Assembly: GCA_022791755.1 (NCBI GenBank)
Contig: JAAVZR010000008.1
Location: 1-64,000, forward strand
Direction of reading: 5' to 3'
DNA: 64,000 nucleotides
DNA from: Lachnospiraceae bacterium
GTDB lineage: Bacteria > Bacillota > Clostridia > Lachnospirales > Lachnospiraceae
Made by a program: the position numbers and the translations under genes
Notes under the pieces: generated by a model
Database searches by the model: none
Told to the model about the DNA's origin: nothing
Seen by the model: the letters and a program-made list of their open reading frames with translations, nothing else
In this document: positions 1 through 8,301 of the stretch, in pieces
Numbering within the stretch: the stretch's first letter is position 1
How the letters are laid out: each line of letters starts with the position of its first letter

Positions 1-13
1 AAAAGAAAAATAA

Positions 14-95
14 GGGGGAATTCCCGAGTGGCCAAAGGGGGCAGACTGTAAATCTGTTAGCAGTGCTTTCGGTGGTTCGAATCCACCTTCCCCCA
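14..95 (+). tRNA. tRNA-Tyr (GTA)
   Basis: Class II tRNA fold. The acceptor arms GGGGGAA (14-20) and TTCCCCC (88-94) pair fully, the discriminator is A95, the anticodon is GTA within CTGTAAA, a long variable arm is present, and the T-loop reads GGTTCGAATCC. No 3' CCA is encoded. First of three closely spaced tRNAs, probably one transcript; its promoter is outside the window. Confidence 0.95.
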
Positions 96-122
96 CTCAT
101 AAAATTTTATATTCGATATCGA

Positions 123-196
123 CGCGGGATGGAGCAGTCCGGAAGCTCGTCGGGCTCATAACCCGAAGGTCGCAGGTTCAAATCCTGCTCCCGCTA
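123..196 (+). tRNA. initiator tRNA-Met (CAT)
   Basis: CAT anticodon inside CGGGCTCATAACCCG, giving the three consecutive G:C pairs typical of the initiator anticodon stem. The first base C123 faces T195, so the 1-72 position is unpaired, the formyl-Met initiator hallmark. The T-arm is GGTTCAAATCC. No CCA is encoded. It lies 27 nt after tRNA-Tyr. Confidence 0.95.
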
Positions 197-202
197 CTAA
201 AT

Positions 203-275
<73 letters not shown>

Positions 276-496
276 TTTTTTATTTCTTGCAATGTTCTGA
301 AAAACATGTAATACCAAATCTGAGTACCGTCTGATTGTTTCCTGATTCACAAAAAATACACATTTTATTAGTCTGCTTTGTATTGCAAAATATATATTTT
401 GGTGCTAAATTTAAGTTTGTAACCAGTCTGTCTGACAAAACACGGTAGTAATATCATCTAAAGCTACGGGCAGATTGGAGGAAAGGAGAAAAAACG
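276..496. other. AT-rich spacer before the flavin reductase gene
   Basis: About 220 bp with no gene. It is AT-rich around 360-420. TAATAT at 449-454 could be a -10, but I found no matching -35 at 16-18 nt, so no promoter is called. The ribosome site AGGAG at 484-488 sits 8 nt before the next start. Confidence 0.5.
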
Positions 497-2626
497 ATGA
501 AAAAGTTATCGCGCAGAGACTTCTTGAAAGGAACGGCAGCCGGTGCGATCAGCGTGGCAGCCATGGGACTGGCCGGATGCAGTTCGGCAGATCCTACTAC
601 CGGGGCGGCAGAGACCACAGGGTCGGAGACTACGGCGGCCGGAACCACAGCAGTACCGACGACAGAGGCAGCCACGCAGGCTCCCACTGAGGCGGCTACG
701 GCTCCCGCGGCTCCTTCGACAGAGAGCAATACTGGCATGCCCGGCTTTTTCACAGACCCCTATAACTATAAAGAGGCAGATGCCGTTCAGGTGGTGACAT
801 CTGAGGTGGTTGTCGTAGGCGCCGGTAATGCAGGGTGTTCCGCGGCCTGTTCCTGTGTGGAAAATGGAAATGAGACAGTGGTACTGGAGGCACAGAATGT
901 CATTCATGGACAGGGTGGCGGTATCGGCCTGTGCAATACCAAGTTTGTGGATCAGCTGGTAGCGGAAGGAAAACTTCCTCATAATACGGATGTGACAGTG
1001 CATCAGAATATCTGGATCCAGCGTTGCGGCAGCCGTGTCAATGAAGCGTTGGTGTCCATGTGGTTCAATAATGGTCCGGAAGCAGGTAACTGGCTGATTG
1101 ATAAGTGCGCAGAGTATGGGATAGAGCCTGCCTCTTTCCGTGCCTATGCGCCCAATGCGACGATTCCGGAATCCTATGACTATCATATGTTCCGCAATAC
1201 GGGAAATCATGTGTTTGACGATAAGTGCGGATACTTCCAGGCAACGAACGTATTATATGAAGATTCCAGGAATGCAGACAAGTATGAAAAACCTGCCACC
1301 TATTTTTTTAATACTTCTGCCAAGGAGCTTTTGGTGGAGAATGGTAAGGTAACGGGCGTCTTCGCGGAGCGTGACGGCCAGCTGTGGCTCTTCAGGGCCA
1401 CCAAGGGTGTCATTCTGGCCACCGGCGGTATGCATGAGGATGCGGAGATGACGGCATATTACTGTGATGATTATGTCAATCGCGTACAGCGCTGCGAGCA
1501 TGGTCCCGTGGGATATTCCACCGGTGACGGTCATAAGATGGGGCTGTGGGCAGGAGCCAGGATGCAGGATGGCCCGTTCCCGCTGATGCTTCATCCTCAG
1601 GCCAATGCCATGTTTCATGGTTGTTTCCCGTTCCTGAACCAGGAGGGATATCGTTTCATGAACGAGGGAACATGGGTTCAGGGCAAGTCCATGAATATCA
1701 TGCAGCAGACCGGCAATATTGCCTGGTCCGTATTCGACGCCAATTATGGAAAATATAACCGTCAGTCCTTAGAAAACGGCGTAGGCGGCGGTATGTTTTG
1801 GGATACCATGGGCGCGGGAATCGGGCAGGAGTTTACGGATGATGACCTGACAGCTACGGTGGAAGGCGATATTGCCAATGGCAACTGCTTTAAGGCAGAT
1901 ACCATCGAAGAGCTGGCAGGGATGATCGGCGTACCGGCGGATGTCATGAAAGCTTCCATTGACCATTATAACGAACTGGTGACCTCAGGGGTGGATCAGG
2001 ATTTCCATAAGCCGAAGGATTTTCTGTATCCCGTGGTGGAAGCGCCCTTCTATGCGGCTAAAATCGGTATTGCGCTGTTGGCAATCGTAGGCGGCCTGTC
2101 TGTCAATACGGATTTGCAGGTACTGGATCAGAGCAAGAAGCCGATTGAGGGCCTGTATGCCACCGGTAACTGTTCCGGTGACCTCTATGCCATCGACTAT
2201 CCGATTAACATGGCAGGTAACTCCAATGGACGCTGTCTGATCTGGGGTTATCTGCTGGGCAAGACAATGGCGGGCGTGACAGCTTCCGGCGACACACTGA
2301 CCAGCCGTGACGAGCTGGCGCAGCTGTCTGCGGATCAGAGCGGTGTCGTTGCCTCTGACGCCGTATATAAAGACGGCAGTTATACCGGAACCGGCCGGGG
2401 CCGCAGCGGAGAGATCGAGATTACCGTGACCATTACGGACGGTAAGATTTCTGATATCGTAGTGGATAAGCATTCGGAGGATAATATCGGCGCCAGCAAC
2501 ATGGATCGTCTGATCTCCAATGCCATTGCAGCCAACAGCGCTGAGTTTGACGCTGCCAGCGGTGCTACCATGACCTCCGACGGCTTCCGTGAGGCGGTGA
2601 AGGAAGCTCTGTCCAAGGCGTCCTGA
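497..2626 (+). CDS. Tat-exported FAD/FMN flavoprotein reductase (fumarate/urocanate reductase family)
   Basis: 709 aa. The N-terminus has the twin-arginine motif SRRDFLKG and a lipobox-like LAGC, predicting a Tat-exported lipoprotein. A Thr/Ala-rich linker follows (about residues 30-75). The FAD_binding_2 domain begins near residue 95 with VVGAGNAGCSAAC and runs to about 600. The C-terminal FMN-binding module (about 630-709) carries DAASGATMT, which fits the known covalent flavinylation motif with Thr691 as the likely FMN acceptor added by an ApbE-type enzyme. Seen: domain order and motif. Family knowledge: such enzymes reduce extracytosolic acceptors (fumarate, urocanate, cinnamates and others) in anaerobic respiration. 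The substrate cannot be read from sequence. No ApbE or quinone-side partner lies nearby. Start chosen by AGGAG 8 nt upstream. Confidence 0.9.
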   Translation: MKKLSRRDFLKGTAAGAISVAAMGLAGCSSADPTTGAAETTGSETTAAGTTAVPTTEAATQAPTEAATAPAAPSTESNTGMPGFFTDPYNYKEADAVQVVTSEVVVVGAGNAGCSAACSCVENGNETVVLEAQNVIHGQGGGIGLCNTKFVDQLVAEGKLPHNTDVTVHQNIWIQRCGSRVNEALVSMWFNNGPEAGNWLIDKCAEYGIEPASFRAYAPNATIPESYDYHMFRNTGNHVFDDKCGYFQATNVLYEDSRNADKYEKPATYFFNTSAKELLVENGKVTGVFAERDGQLWLFRATKGVILATGGMHEDAEMTAYYCDDYVNRVQRCEHGPVGYSTGDGHKMGLWAGARMQDGPFPLMLHPQANAMFHGCFPFLNQEGYRFMNEGTWVQGKSMNIMQQTGNIAWSVFDANYGKYNRQSLENGVGGGMFWDTMGAGIGQEFTDDDLTATVEGDIANGNCFKADTIEELAGMIGVPADVMKASIDHYNELVTSGVDQDFHKPKDFLYPVVEAPFYAAKIGIALLAIVGGLSVNTDLQVLDQSKKPIEGLYATGNCSGDLYAIDYPINMAGNSNGRCLIWGYLLGKTMAGVTASGDTLTSRDELAQLSADQSGVVASDAVYKDGSYTGTGRGRSGEIEITVTITDGKISDIVVDKHSEDNIGASNMDRLISNAIAANSAEFDAASGATMTSDGFREAVKEALSKAS

Positions 2627-2703
2627 GCAGGCAGGGAGTCCCTGAATACATAATATAATCGCGCCGATCTTTCCCGTGAGGAGGGAAAAACGGATTTAAC
2701 CAG

Positions 2704-2745
2704 GTATGCCGGTGAGAGAGTAAGTCTTTCACCGGCATCTTTACA
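2704..2745 (+). terminator. Rho-independent terminator after flavin reductase
   Basis: ATGCCGGTGA (2706-2715) pairs perfectly with TCACCGGCAT (2729-2738), extended by weaker pairs inward, then CTTTAC and more T-rich sequence. It separates the reductase from the downstream dehydrogenase. Confidence 0.8.
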
Positions 2746-2823
2746 TTTTGTTTTCTGCATGTTAAACTAAATCCAGCGGATTTATCCCATGCCTCAGGCA
2801 TAATTTATGGATGGGAGGAAAAT

Positions 2824-3780
2824 ATGTATATCAGTTTACTGGAACCCTTGGGCGTGCCTGCCACCGTAATCGAAGAGCTGTCGGATGGATTAAGGCAAAA
2901 TGGCCATTATTTTACGTATTATGACACCAGGACAAGTGATGTGGAGGAGTTAAAACGCCGCAGTGCCGGGCAGGATATCATCATGATTGCCAATACCCCT
3001 TATCCGGATGAGGTGGTGAGAGCAGCGGATTCGCTGAAACTGCTGGCCGTCGCTTTTACCGGTATTGACCATGTGGGGCAGGCGGCCTGCCGGGAGAAGG
3101 GTGTCACGGTCTGTAACTGCGCCGGTTATTCCAATGCCAGTGTGGCGGAGCTTGTCATAGGTATGACGGTGAGCCTGTTCCGTCAGATTCGATCCTGCGA
3201 TCAGACGGTCCGAAGCGGAGGCGCCTCAGCGGGGCTGATGGGGATGGAGATCGGAGGCAAGACGGTTGGTATCATTGGGTGCGGCCAGATTGGCTTTATG
3301 ACAGCCAGGATGTTTCAGGCAATGGGAGCCAATGTGATCGCCTGCGCCCGTCATGAGAGGGAGGAAGTGAAGGCGGCGGGGATCCGGTATGTGGATTTGG
3401 ACACTCTGCTGGCCAGGAGTGATATCGTGTCTCTCCATACTCCTTCCAATCAGGAGACCAGGGGGATGATCGACGGGGAGAAGATTGGAAAGATGAAACC
3501 TTCGGCAGTGTTTATTAACTGTGCCAGGGGCCCGATTGTGGATAATGCAGCTTTGGCGGCAGCACTGAATGAAGGAAGAATTGCGGGAGCTGCTGTTGAT
3601 GTTTTTGATGTGGAACCTCCGCTTCCGGAGGATACTCCGCTGCTGCGCGCAAAGAATACGCTTCTGACTCCCCATGTGGCTTTTTTGACGAAAGAAGCCA
3701 TGGCGAGACGGGCCAGGATAGAGTTTGACAATGTGTATGCCTATCTGGAAGGAAGGCCGGTCAATGCGTGCCGTGTGTGA
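2824..3780 (+). CDS. D-isomer-specific 2-hydroxyacid dehydrogenase
   Basis: 318 aa, normal length for the family. NAD(P)-dependent interconversion of a 2-oxoacid and a D-2-hydroxyacid in the cytosol. The Rossmann motif GIIGCGQIG lies near residue 150. The catalytic triad is visible: Arg in NCARGP, Glu in DVFDVEPP, His in LTPHVAF. The start is set by GGGAGGAAAAT just upstream. It overlaps the next gene by 17 nt, so the two are probably co-translated. The exact substrate (glycerate, lactate, phenyllactate-like) is not clear. Confidence 0.9.
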   Translation: MYISLLEPLGVPATVIEELSDGLRQNGHYFTYYDTRTSDVEELKRRSAGQDIIMIANTPYPDEVVRAADSLKLLAVAFTGIDHVGQAACREKGVTVCNCAGYSNASVAELVIGMTVSLFRQIRSCDQTVRSGGASAGLMGMEIGGKTVGIIGCGQIGFMTARMFQAMGANVIACARHEREEVKAAGIRYVDLDTLLARSDIVSLHTPSNQETRGMIDGEKIGKMKPSAVFINCARGPIVDNAALAAALNEGRIAGAAVDVFDVEPPLPEDTPLLRAKNTLLTPHVAFLTKEAMARRARIEFDNVYAYLEGRPVNACRV

Positions 3781-5260
3781 GAGCTTGTATGAGAAGCTGG
3801 CTGCCTATGGGAGCAGCGATTATGTGGCTTTTCACATGCCGGGACATAAGAGGCTGGTGAGAGGGGAGGCGCTGCCGGAAGGGCTTCCATGGCAGATTGA
3901 TATCACGGAGATCGACGGGTTTGATAATCTGCATCATGCGGAGGGGATCCTGAAGGCTTCGATGGACCGGACGGCCTGTTTTTATGGTGTGAAGCGATCC
4001 CTCTACAGCGTCAATGGCAGCACGGCGGGCATACTCAGCGCGGTGTTTGCTGCGACGAAGCAGGGAGACACGATCTTGATGGGGCGTAACTGTCATAAAT
4101 CAGTCTACCATGCGGTTTTCCTCAGAGGGCTCCGCCCGCTGTACCTTTATCCACAAACAGACGAAAAAACCGGGATTCTCTGTGGATATTGTCCCTCTGA
4201 TCTGGAAAGAATGTTGACAGAGAGGCCGGATATTCGGGCGGTGGTGCTGACCAGCCCCACATATGAAGGGGTGATATCGGATATCCGGACACTGGCAGAT
4301 CTGGCTCATCGCAGAGGAATTCCTCTGATCGTGGATGAGGCCCATGGGGCTCATCTGACAGTGAAGGGTCAGCTGAGACAGAGGAAGGATTTTCCCGTGA
4401 GCGCCGTATTATCGGGGGCGGATCTGGTGATCCAGAGCCTTCATAAGACGCTGCCTTCTCTGACACAGACCGGGATTTTGCATGTCTGTGAGCAGGCCGG
4501 GGAGAGCCTGACCCTGGAGGCGGCCCGATATATGAGTATCTTTCAGACCAGCAGCCCGTCCTATGTGCTGATGGCTTCCATAGATTCTTGTCTGAGATAT
4601 CTGTGCTCCTGTGAGGGGATGGAGGAGCGGCAGCGTTACCGGGACCGTCTGGGTGCGCTGCGCTGCCGTCTGAGGGAGTATCGCCATATTCGCCTGTTGG
4701 AACCGGAGCCGGAGAGAATGCTGGATCCCTCCAAGCTGATCCTTTCGGTCGACGGCATGAACGGAAGACGGCTGTATGACAGGCTGAGAGAGGGTTACCA
4801 TTTGCAGCCGGAGATGTGTACGCCGGGTTATGTACTTCTGATGACAGGTATGTGGGATACGGACGAGATGTATGAAAGGCTGTGCGGAGCTCTTGATGAG
4901 ATGGAAGACGAGAGGGAGAAAACCCTGACAGAAGCGTTGCCCGCAGCCGGGGAATCGCCCTCGTCGACTGTGCCAGTGGTGCAGGCTGGAGGGAGGAGAT
5001 TTCCGGCCGGCCGTCAGGTCCTGATCCCCTCGGAGGCTGAGCGTGGGAGAAAGAAAAGGGTGGCGCTGCCAGACAGCGAGGGTATGGTCAGCGCCGAATA
5101 TGCATATCTCTACCCCCCGGGAATTCCATTGCTGGTGCCAGGGGAGCGGATAGACAGAGAAGCGCTGGATATGCTTCTGTGTGCACAAAAAGATGGAAAC
5201 GGTCCCCAGGGACTTTCGTGCCGGGCGGGAGACACCATATTGGTGCTGGAAGAACAGTAA
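3764..5260 (+). CDS. PLP-dependent Orn/Lys/Arg decarboxylase
   Basis: 498 aa. Fold-type I decarboxylase of the SpeA/CadA-like group common in Firmicutes. Visible motifs: HMPGHKR near the N-terminus, NGSTAGILSAVFA, TSPTYEGV, the PLP-ring Asp and His in VDEAHGAH, and the Schiff-base Lys in IQSLHKTLP. The C-terminal domain is short, as in the Bacillus-type arginine decarboxylase. I chose ATG 3764 because GGAAGGAAGG lies 7 nt upstream; a longer frame from 3725 has no good ribosome site. The exact amino acid (Arg, Lys or Orn) is uncertain. In Clostridia this gene often precedes guanylate kinase and holB, as here. Confidence 0.88.
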   Translation: MRAVCESLYEKLAAYGSSDYVAFHMPGHKRLVRGEALPEGLPWQIDITEIDGFDNLHHAEGILKASMDRTACFYGVKRSLYSVNGSTAGILSAVFAATKQGDTILMGRNCHKSVYHAVFLRGLRPLYLYPQTDEKTGILCGYCPSDLERMLTERPDIRAVVLTSPTYEGVISDIRTLADLAHRRGIPLIVDEAHGAHLTVKGQLRQRKDFPVSAVLSGADLVIQSLHKTLPSLTQTGILHVCEQAGESLTLEAARYMSIFQTSSPSYVLMASIDSCLRYLCSCEGMEERQRYRDRLGALRCRLREYRHIRLLEPEPERMLDPSKLILSVDGMNGRRLYDRLREGYHLQPEMCTPGYVLLMTGMWDTDEMYERLCGALDEMEDEREKTLTEALPAAGESPSSTVPVVQAGGRRFPAGRQVLIPSEAERGRKKRVALPDSEGMVSAEYAYLYPPGIPLLVPGERIDREALDMLLCAQKDGNGPQGLSCRAGDTILVLEEQ

Positions 5261-5305
5261 AAGCAGAATGACAGGCCGTCAGGCCATAATAAGGAGGATT
5301 TAGTT

Positions 5306-5557
5306 ATGTTGGAATTCAAATATGATACGCAGCTTCTGATCGAGGGGAAGGATCTGGATGAGGATAAGATCAGCGAATATTTTACGGAGCATTTCAAAGG
5401 AGACTGTCTGCTGGCTGTGGGAGATGACGAGCTGATTAAGATTCATTTTCATACCAATGAGCCCTGGGAAGTATTGAAATATTGTTCCGGGCTGGGAGAA
5501 ATCTACGATATCGTCGTTGAGGATATGGACCGTCAGTCCCGGGGGCTGAAAGGCTGA
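5306..5557 (+). CDS. Small protein resembling the FakA (DAK2-type) C-terminal domain
   Basis: 83 aa. The stretch LLAVGDDELIKIHFHTNEP followed by EVLKYCSGLGEIYDIVVEDM closely follows the end of the fatty-acid kinase subunit FakA (YloV), where the family shows a GDxxLxKxHxHTNxP pattern. No DAK2 nucleotide-binding domain is present, so this is a free-standing C-terminal domain. Similar small proteins in clostridia are often named kinase to dihydroxyacetone kinase; activity is unproven. AAGGAGG lies 8 nt before the ATG. It lies between the decarboxylase and guanylate kinase genes. Confidence 0.75.
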   Translation: MLEFKYDTQLLIEGKDLDEDKISEYFTEHFKGDCLLAVGDDELIKIHFHTNEPWEVLKYCSGLGEIYDIVVEDMDRQSRGLKG

Positions 5558-5570
5558 GCGGAGAGCTGTG

Positions 5571-6164
5571 ATGGGAATCATTTTTTGTATTATGGGCAAG
5601 AGCGCCTGCGGCAAGGATACTCTGTATAAAATGCTTAAGAGAGATTTTCCCATGCTGCGGGCAGTGACCATGTATACGACCCGCCCGATTCGGGAGGGCG
5701 AACAGGACGGGGAGGAATACCGTTTTGTCAGCGAAGCCCGTTATCAGGAACTGACAGCGCAGAAAAAGGTGATCGAATGCCGCACCTATCAGACGATGGC
5801 CGGACCGTGGCGCTATTTTACGGTAGACGACGGTGAGATTGATCTGGCCAGGTACAGCTATCTGACGCTGGGTACGCTGGAATCGTATGAGCAGATAAGG
5901 GAATACTATGGACAGAGTATGATGGAACCGCTCTATATCGAAGTGGATGACGGTCTCCGGCTGGAGAGGGCCCTGGAACGTGAACGAAAGCAGCACAGTC
6001 CCGACTACCGGGAGCTGTGCCGCCGTTTTCTGGCAGACGACGAGGATTTTTCAGAAGAGAATCTGGAAAGGCTGGGGATCAATAAACGCTATATAAATGA
6101 TAAGCTGGAGGTATGCCTGGCGTCTGTTGAAAAGGATATTCGCAGCAGGATGGAGCAAATATGA
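5571..6164 (+). CDS. Guanylate kinase-like NMP kinase
   Basis: 197 aa. P-loop MGKSACGKDT at the N-terminus, then TTRPIREGEQDGEEY, the guanylate-kinase GMP-binding pattern (family: TTRxxRxGExxGxxY). Transfers phosphate from ATP to GMP in the cytosol, if it acts as family members do. The kinase is shorter and more divergent than canonical Gmk in its second half, so it may be a paralog rather than the essential enzyme. GTG 5568 directly precedes ATG 5571; the ATG has the better distance to GGAG (5560-5563). Confidence 0.82.
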   Translation: MGIIFCIMGKSACGKDTLYKMLKRDFPMLRAVTMYTTRPIREGEQDGEEYRFVSEARYQELTAQKKVIECRTYQTMAGPWRYFTVDDGEIDLARYSYLTLGTLESYEQIREYYGQSMMEPLYIEVDDGLRLERALERERKQHSPDYRELCRRFLADDEDFSEENLERLGINKRYINDKLEVCLASVEKDIRSRMEQI

Positions 6165-6169
6165 TATTT

Positions 6170-6335
6170 CCCTACGGGGTAGACAGACTTCGTCTGATAA
6201 TGTATCCCCTTCGGGGACCCCTGAATTCATACCCCTACGGGGTAGACAGACTTCGTCTGATAAGGTATCCCCCTTCGGGGATCCCTGAATTCACACCCCT
6301 ACGGGGTAGACAGACTTCGTCTGATAATGTATAAT
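6170..6335 (+). repeat. 63-64 bp tandem repeat, about 2.6 copies, hairpin-rich
   Basis: Units begin near 6170, 6233 and 6297, at the shared word CCTACGGGGTAGACAG. Each unit has three small hairpins: CCCCTACGGGG, CAGACTTCGTCTG and CCCCTTCGGGG. The third unit breaks off after TATAAT (6330-6335), which serves as the -10 of the holB promoter. Related single copies lie at 41958-42000 (minus) and 45681-45709. Confidence 0.9.
6307..6335 (+). promoter_or_regulatory. Promoter for holB operon inside the last repeat unit
   Basis: TAGACA (6307-6312), a 17-nt spacer holding the hairpin GACTTCGTC, and TATAAT (6330-6335). The start codon is 34 nt after the -10. In the first two repeat units the -10 position reads TATCCC, so only the last unit looks active. 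Confidence 0.75.
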
Positions 6336-6369
6336 TCTTTAAGAGAGTGTGTGGAGGGGAGGGGAAGCT

Positions 6370-7365
6370 ATGTCCGGTTTTTCCGATATTCTGGGAAATG
6401 AGATGATAAAAGAATATTTTGCGCGCACATTTGTGAATGGGCAGATCAGTCATGCGTATATTCTCACCGGGGAAGCCGGCATGGGGCGTAAGACTCTGGC
6501 CAGGGCATTTGCCATGACGCTTTTGTGTGAGAAGGATGGGCCTATGGCACAGAAGCCCTGCGGGAAGTGCCATTCCTGCGTGCAGTTTCTGTCGGACAAC
6601 CATCCGGATGTGATTTATGTGACCCATGAGAAGACCGGAATTGGTGTGGACGATATCCGGGTGCAGGTAAACGGAACCGTTCAGATCCGGCCCTACAGCA
6701 GTGCCTACAAGGTGTATATTATTGATGAAGCGCAGAAGATGACCGCAGAGGCGCAGAATGCGCTTCTGAAGACGTTGGAGGAGCCGCCGTCCTATGCGGT
6801 GATCCTGCTTCTGACCACAAGAGCCGATTCGTTTTTGCCCACGATTCTGTCCCGCTGTATTACATTGAAGCTGAAGCCGTTGTATGATGACGTGATCCGC
6901 ACATACCTGACTGACAAGCTGGGGGTGCCCCGCAGTGAGGCGGAGATATGTACGGCCTTTGCCAGAGGAAATCTGGGACGGGCGATGGAAATCTCTTCAT
7001 CGGAAGAGTTTGGGCGGCTGCGGCGTTCGGTTACCTCTCTTTTGAGAAGCACACAGTCCCTTACGGTCAGCCAGATGCTGGAGGTCTTTAAACAGTGGAA
7101 GGATGACGATGTGGACATGGATGAGTGCCTCGACTTCATGCAGATGTGGTATCGTGACGTACTTATGTTTAAGGCGACACAGGATATGGCCGGATTTATA
7201 TTTAAGGATGAATACAAATACATCAGGGAGATTTCAGAGAGATCGTCTTTTCACGGAATCGAGGAGATTCTTAATGCGATCGAGAAGGCGCGGAGCCGTC
7301 TGGCGGCCAATGTGAATTTTACGCTGGTCATGGAACTGATGCTGCTGACAATAAAGGAGAACTGA
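6370..7365 (+). CDS. holB: DNA polymerase III subunit delta-prime
   Basis: 331 aa. Clamp-loader subunit that helps load the sliding clamp on DNA. AAA+ features: P-loop-like GEAGMGRKT, zinc-binding cysteines in CGKCHSC (with an upstream Cys in LLCEKDG), IIDEAQKM, and the conserved LLKTLEEPPSYAVILL and LPTILSRC stretches. ATG 6370 is chosen over an upstream in-frame ATG because GGAGGGGAGGGG lies at the right distance and conserved sequence begins here. It ends 2 nt before the next ATG, in one operon with ricT, the methyltransferase and rsmI. Confidence 0.93.
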   Translation: MSGFSDILGNEMIKEYFARTFVNGQISHAYILTGEAGMGRKTLARAFAMTLLCEKDGPMAQKPCGKCHSCVQFLSDNHPDVIYVTHEKTGIGVDDIRVQVNGTVQIRPYSSAYKVYIIDEAQKMTAEAQNALLKTLEEPPSYAVILLLTTRADSFLPTILSRCITLKLKPLYDDVIRTYLTDKLGVPRSEAEICTAFARGNLGRAMEISSSEEFGRLRRSVTSLLRSTQSLTVSQMLEVFKQWKDDDVDMDECLDFMQMWYRDVLMFKATQDMAGFIFKDEYKYIREISERSSFHGIEEILNAIEKARSRLAANVNFTLVMELMLLTIKEN

Positions 7366-7367
7366 TT

Positions 7368-8285
7368 ATGGTAAGAGTAACAGGCGTGCGCTTTCGGTCT
7401 GCCGGAAAGATATATTACTTTGATCCGCTGGATTTCGATATCCGAAAAGGAGACCATGTCATCGTGGAGACGGCCCGTGGTATGGAGTACGGTACGGTGG
7501 TCATGAATATCCGTGATGTGGAGGATGATAAGGTGGTCTCTCCGCTGAAACCGATTTTGCGCATGGCAAATAAGCGCGATGAGGAGATCGTGCTTCGTAA
7601 TCGGGAGAGGGAGAAGGAGGCTTACCGGATCTGTCAGGAAAAAATCCGCAAACATAAACTGGATATGAAGCTGGTGGAGGCGGAATATACCTTTGACAAT
7701 AATAAAGTGCTGTTCTATTTCACGGCAGACGGCCGTGTGGATTTCAGAGAGCTGGTAAAGGACCTGGCCTCCGTGTTTAAGACCCGTATCGAACTGCGTC
7801 AGATCGGTGTCAGGGATGAGACGAAGATCCTGGGCGGCGTGGGTATCTGCGGACGGAGTCTGTGCTGTCACAGCTATATGCCGGAATTTGTGCCAGTATC
7901 AATCCGGATGGCCAAGGAACAGAATCTTTCGCTGAATCCGACGAAGATCTCGGGCACCTGCGGCAGACTCATGTGCTGCCTGAAAAATGAGCAGGAGACC
8001 TACGAATATCTGAACAGCCGCCTGCCGGGAGTGGGGGATGCCGTGACCACGGCTGACGGGATGCGGGGCGAGGTTTCCAGTGTAAATGTGCTGCGTCAGA
8101 CAGTGAAGGTCATCGTCAGCGTGGATAAGGATGAGAAGGAAATCAAGGAGTACCCTGTGGATGATCTCAGATTCCGTCCCCGCCGCAAAAAGGGCAAGGG
8201 GGAGAAGGGAAGAGACAGAGAGCCGGAAGCAGACATGAAGGAGCTGGCAGCGCTGGAGGATGTGGAGAAATCAAAGCTGGAATAA
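7368..8285 (+). CDS. ricT: PSP1-domain protein RicT/YaaT
   Basis: 305 aa. In Bacillus, YaaT (RicT) works with RicA and RicF in a complex that assists RNase Y in mRNA maturation and affects sporulation and competence. Diagnostic sequence: GGVGICGRSLCC, then MAKEQNLSLNP, then GTCGRLMCCL, which together hold the conserved cysteines. The C-terminus ends in a Lys/Glu-rich tail. AAGGAG is 9 nt upstream. It overlaps nothing but follows holB by 2 nt, the standard Firmicutes order. Confidence 0.93.
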   Translation: MVRVTGVRFRSAGKIYYFDPLDFDIRKGDHVIVETARGMEYGTVVMNIRDVEDDKVVSPLKPILRMANKRDEEIVLRNREREKEAYRICQEKIRKHKLDMKLVEAEYTFDNNKVLFYFTADGRVDFRELVKDLASVFKTRIELRQIGVRDETKILGGVGICGRSLCCHSYMPEFVPVSIRMAKEQNLSLNPTKISGTCGRLMCCLKNEQETYEYLNSRLPGVGDAVTTADGMRGEVSSVNVLRQTVKVIVSVDKDEKEIKEYPVDDLRFRPRRKKGKGEKGRDREPEADMKELAALEDVEKSKLE

Positions 8286-8301
8286 ATCAATCGGAGCAGA
8301 G

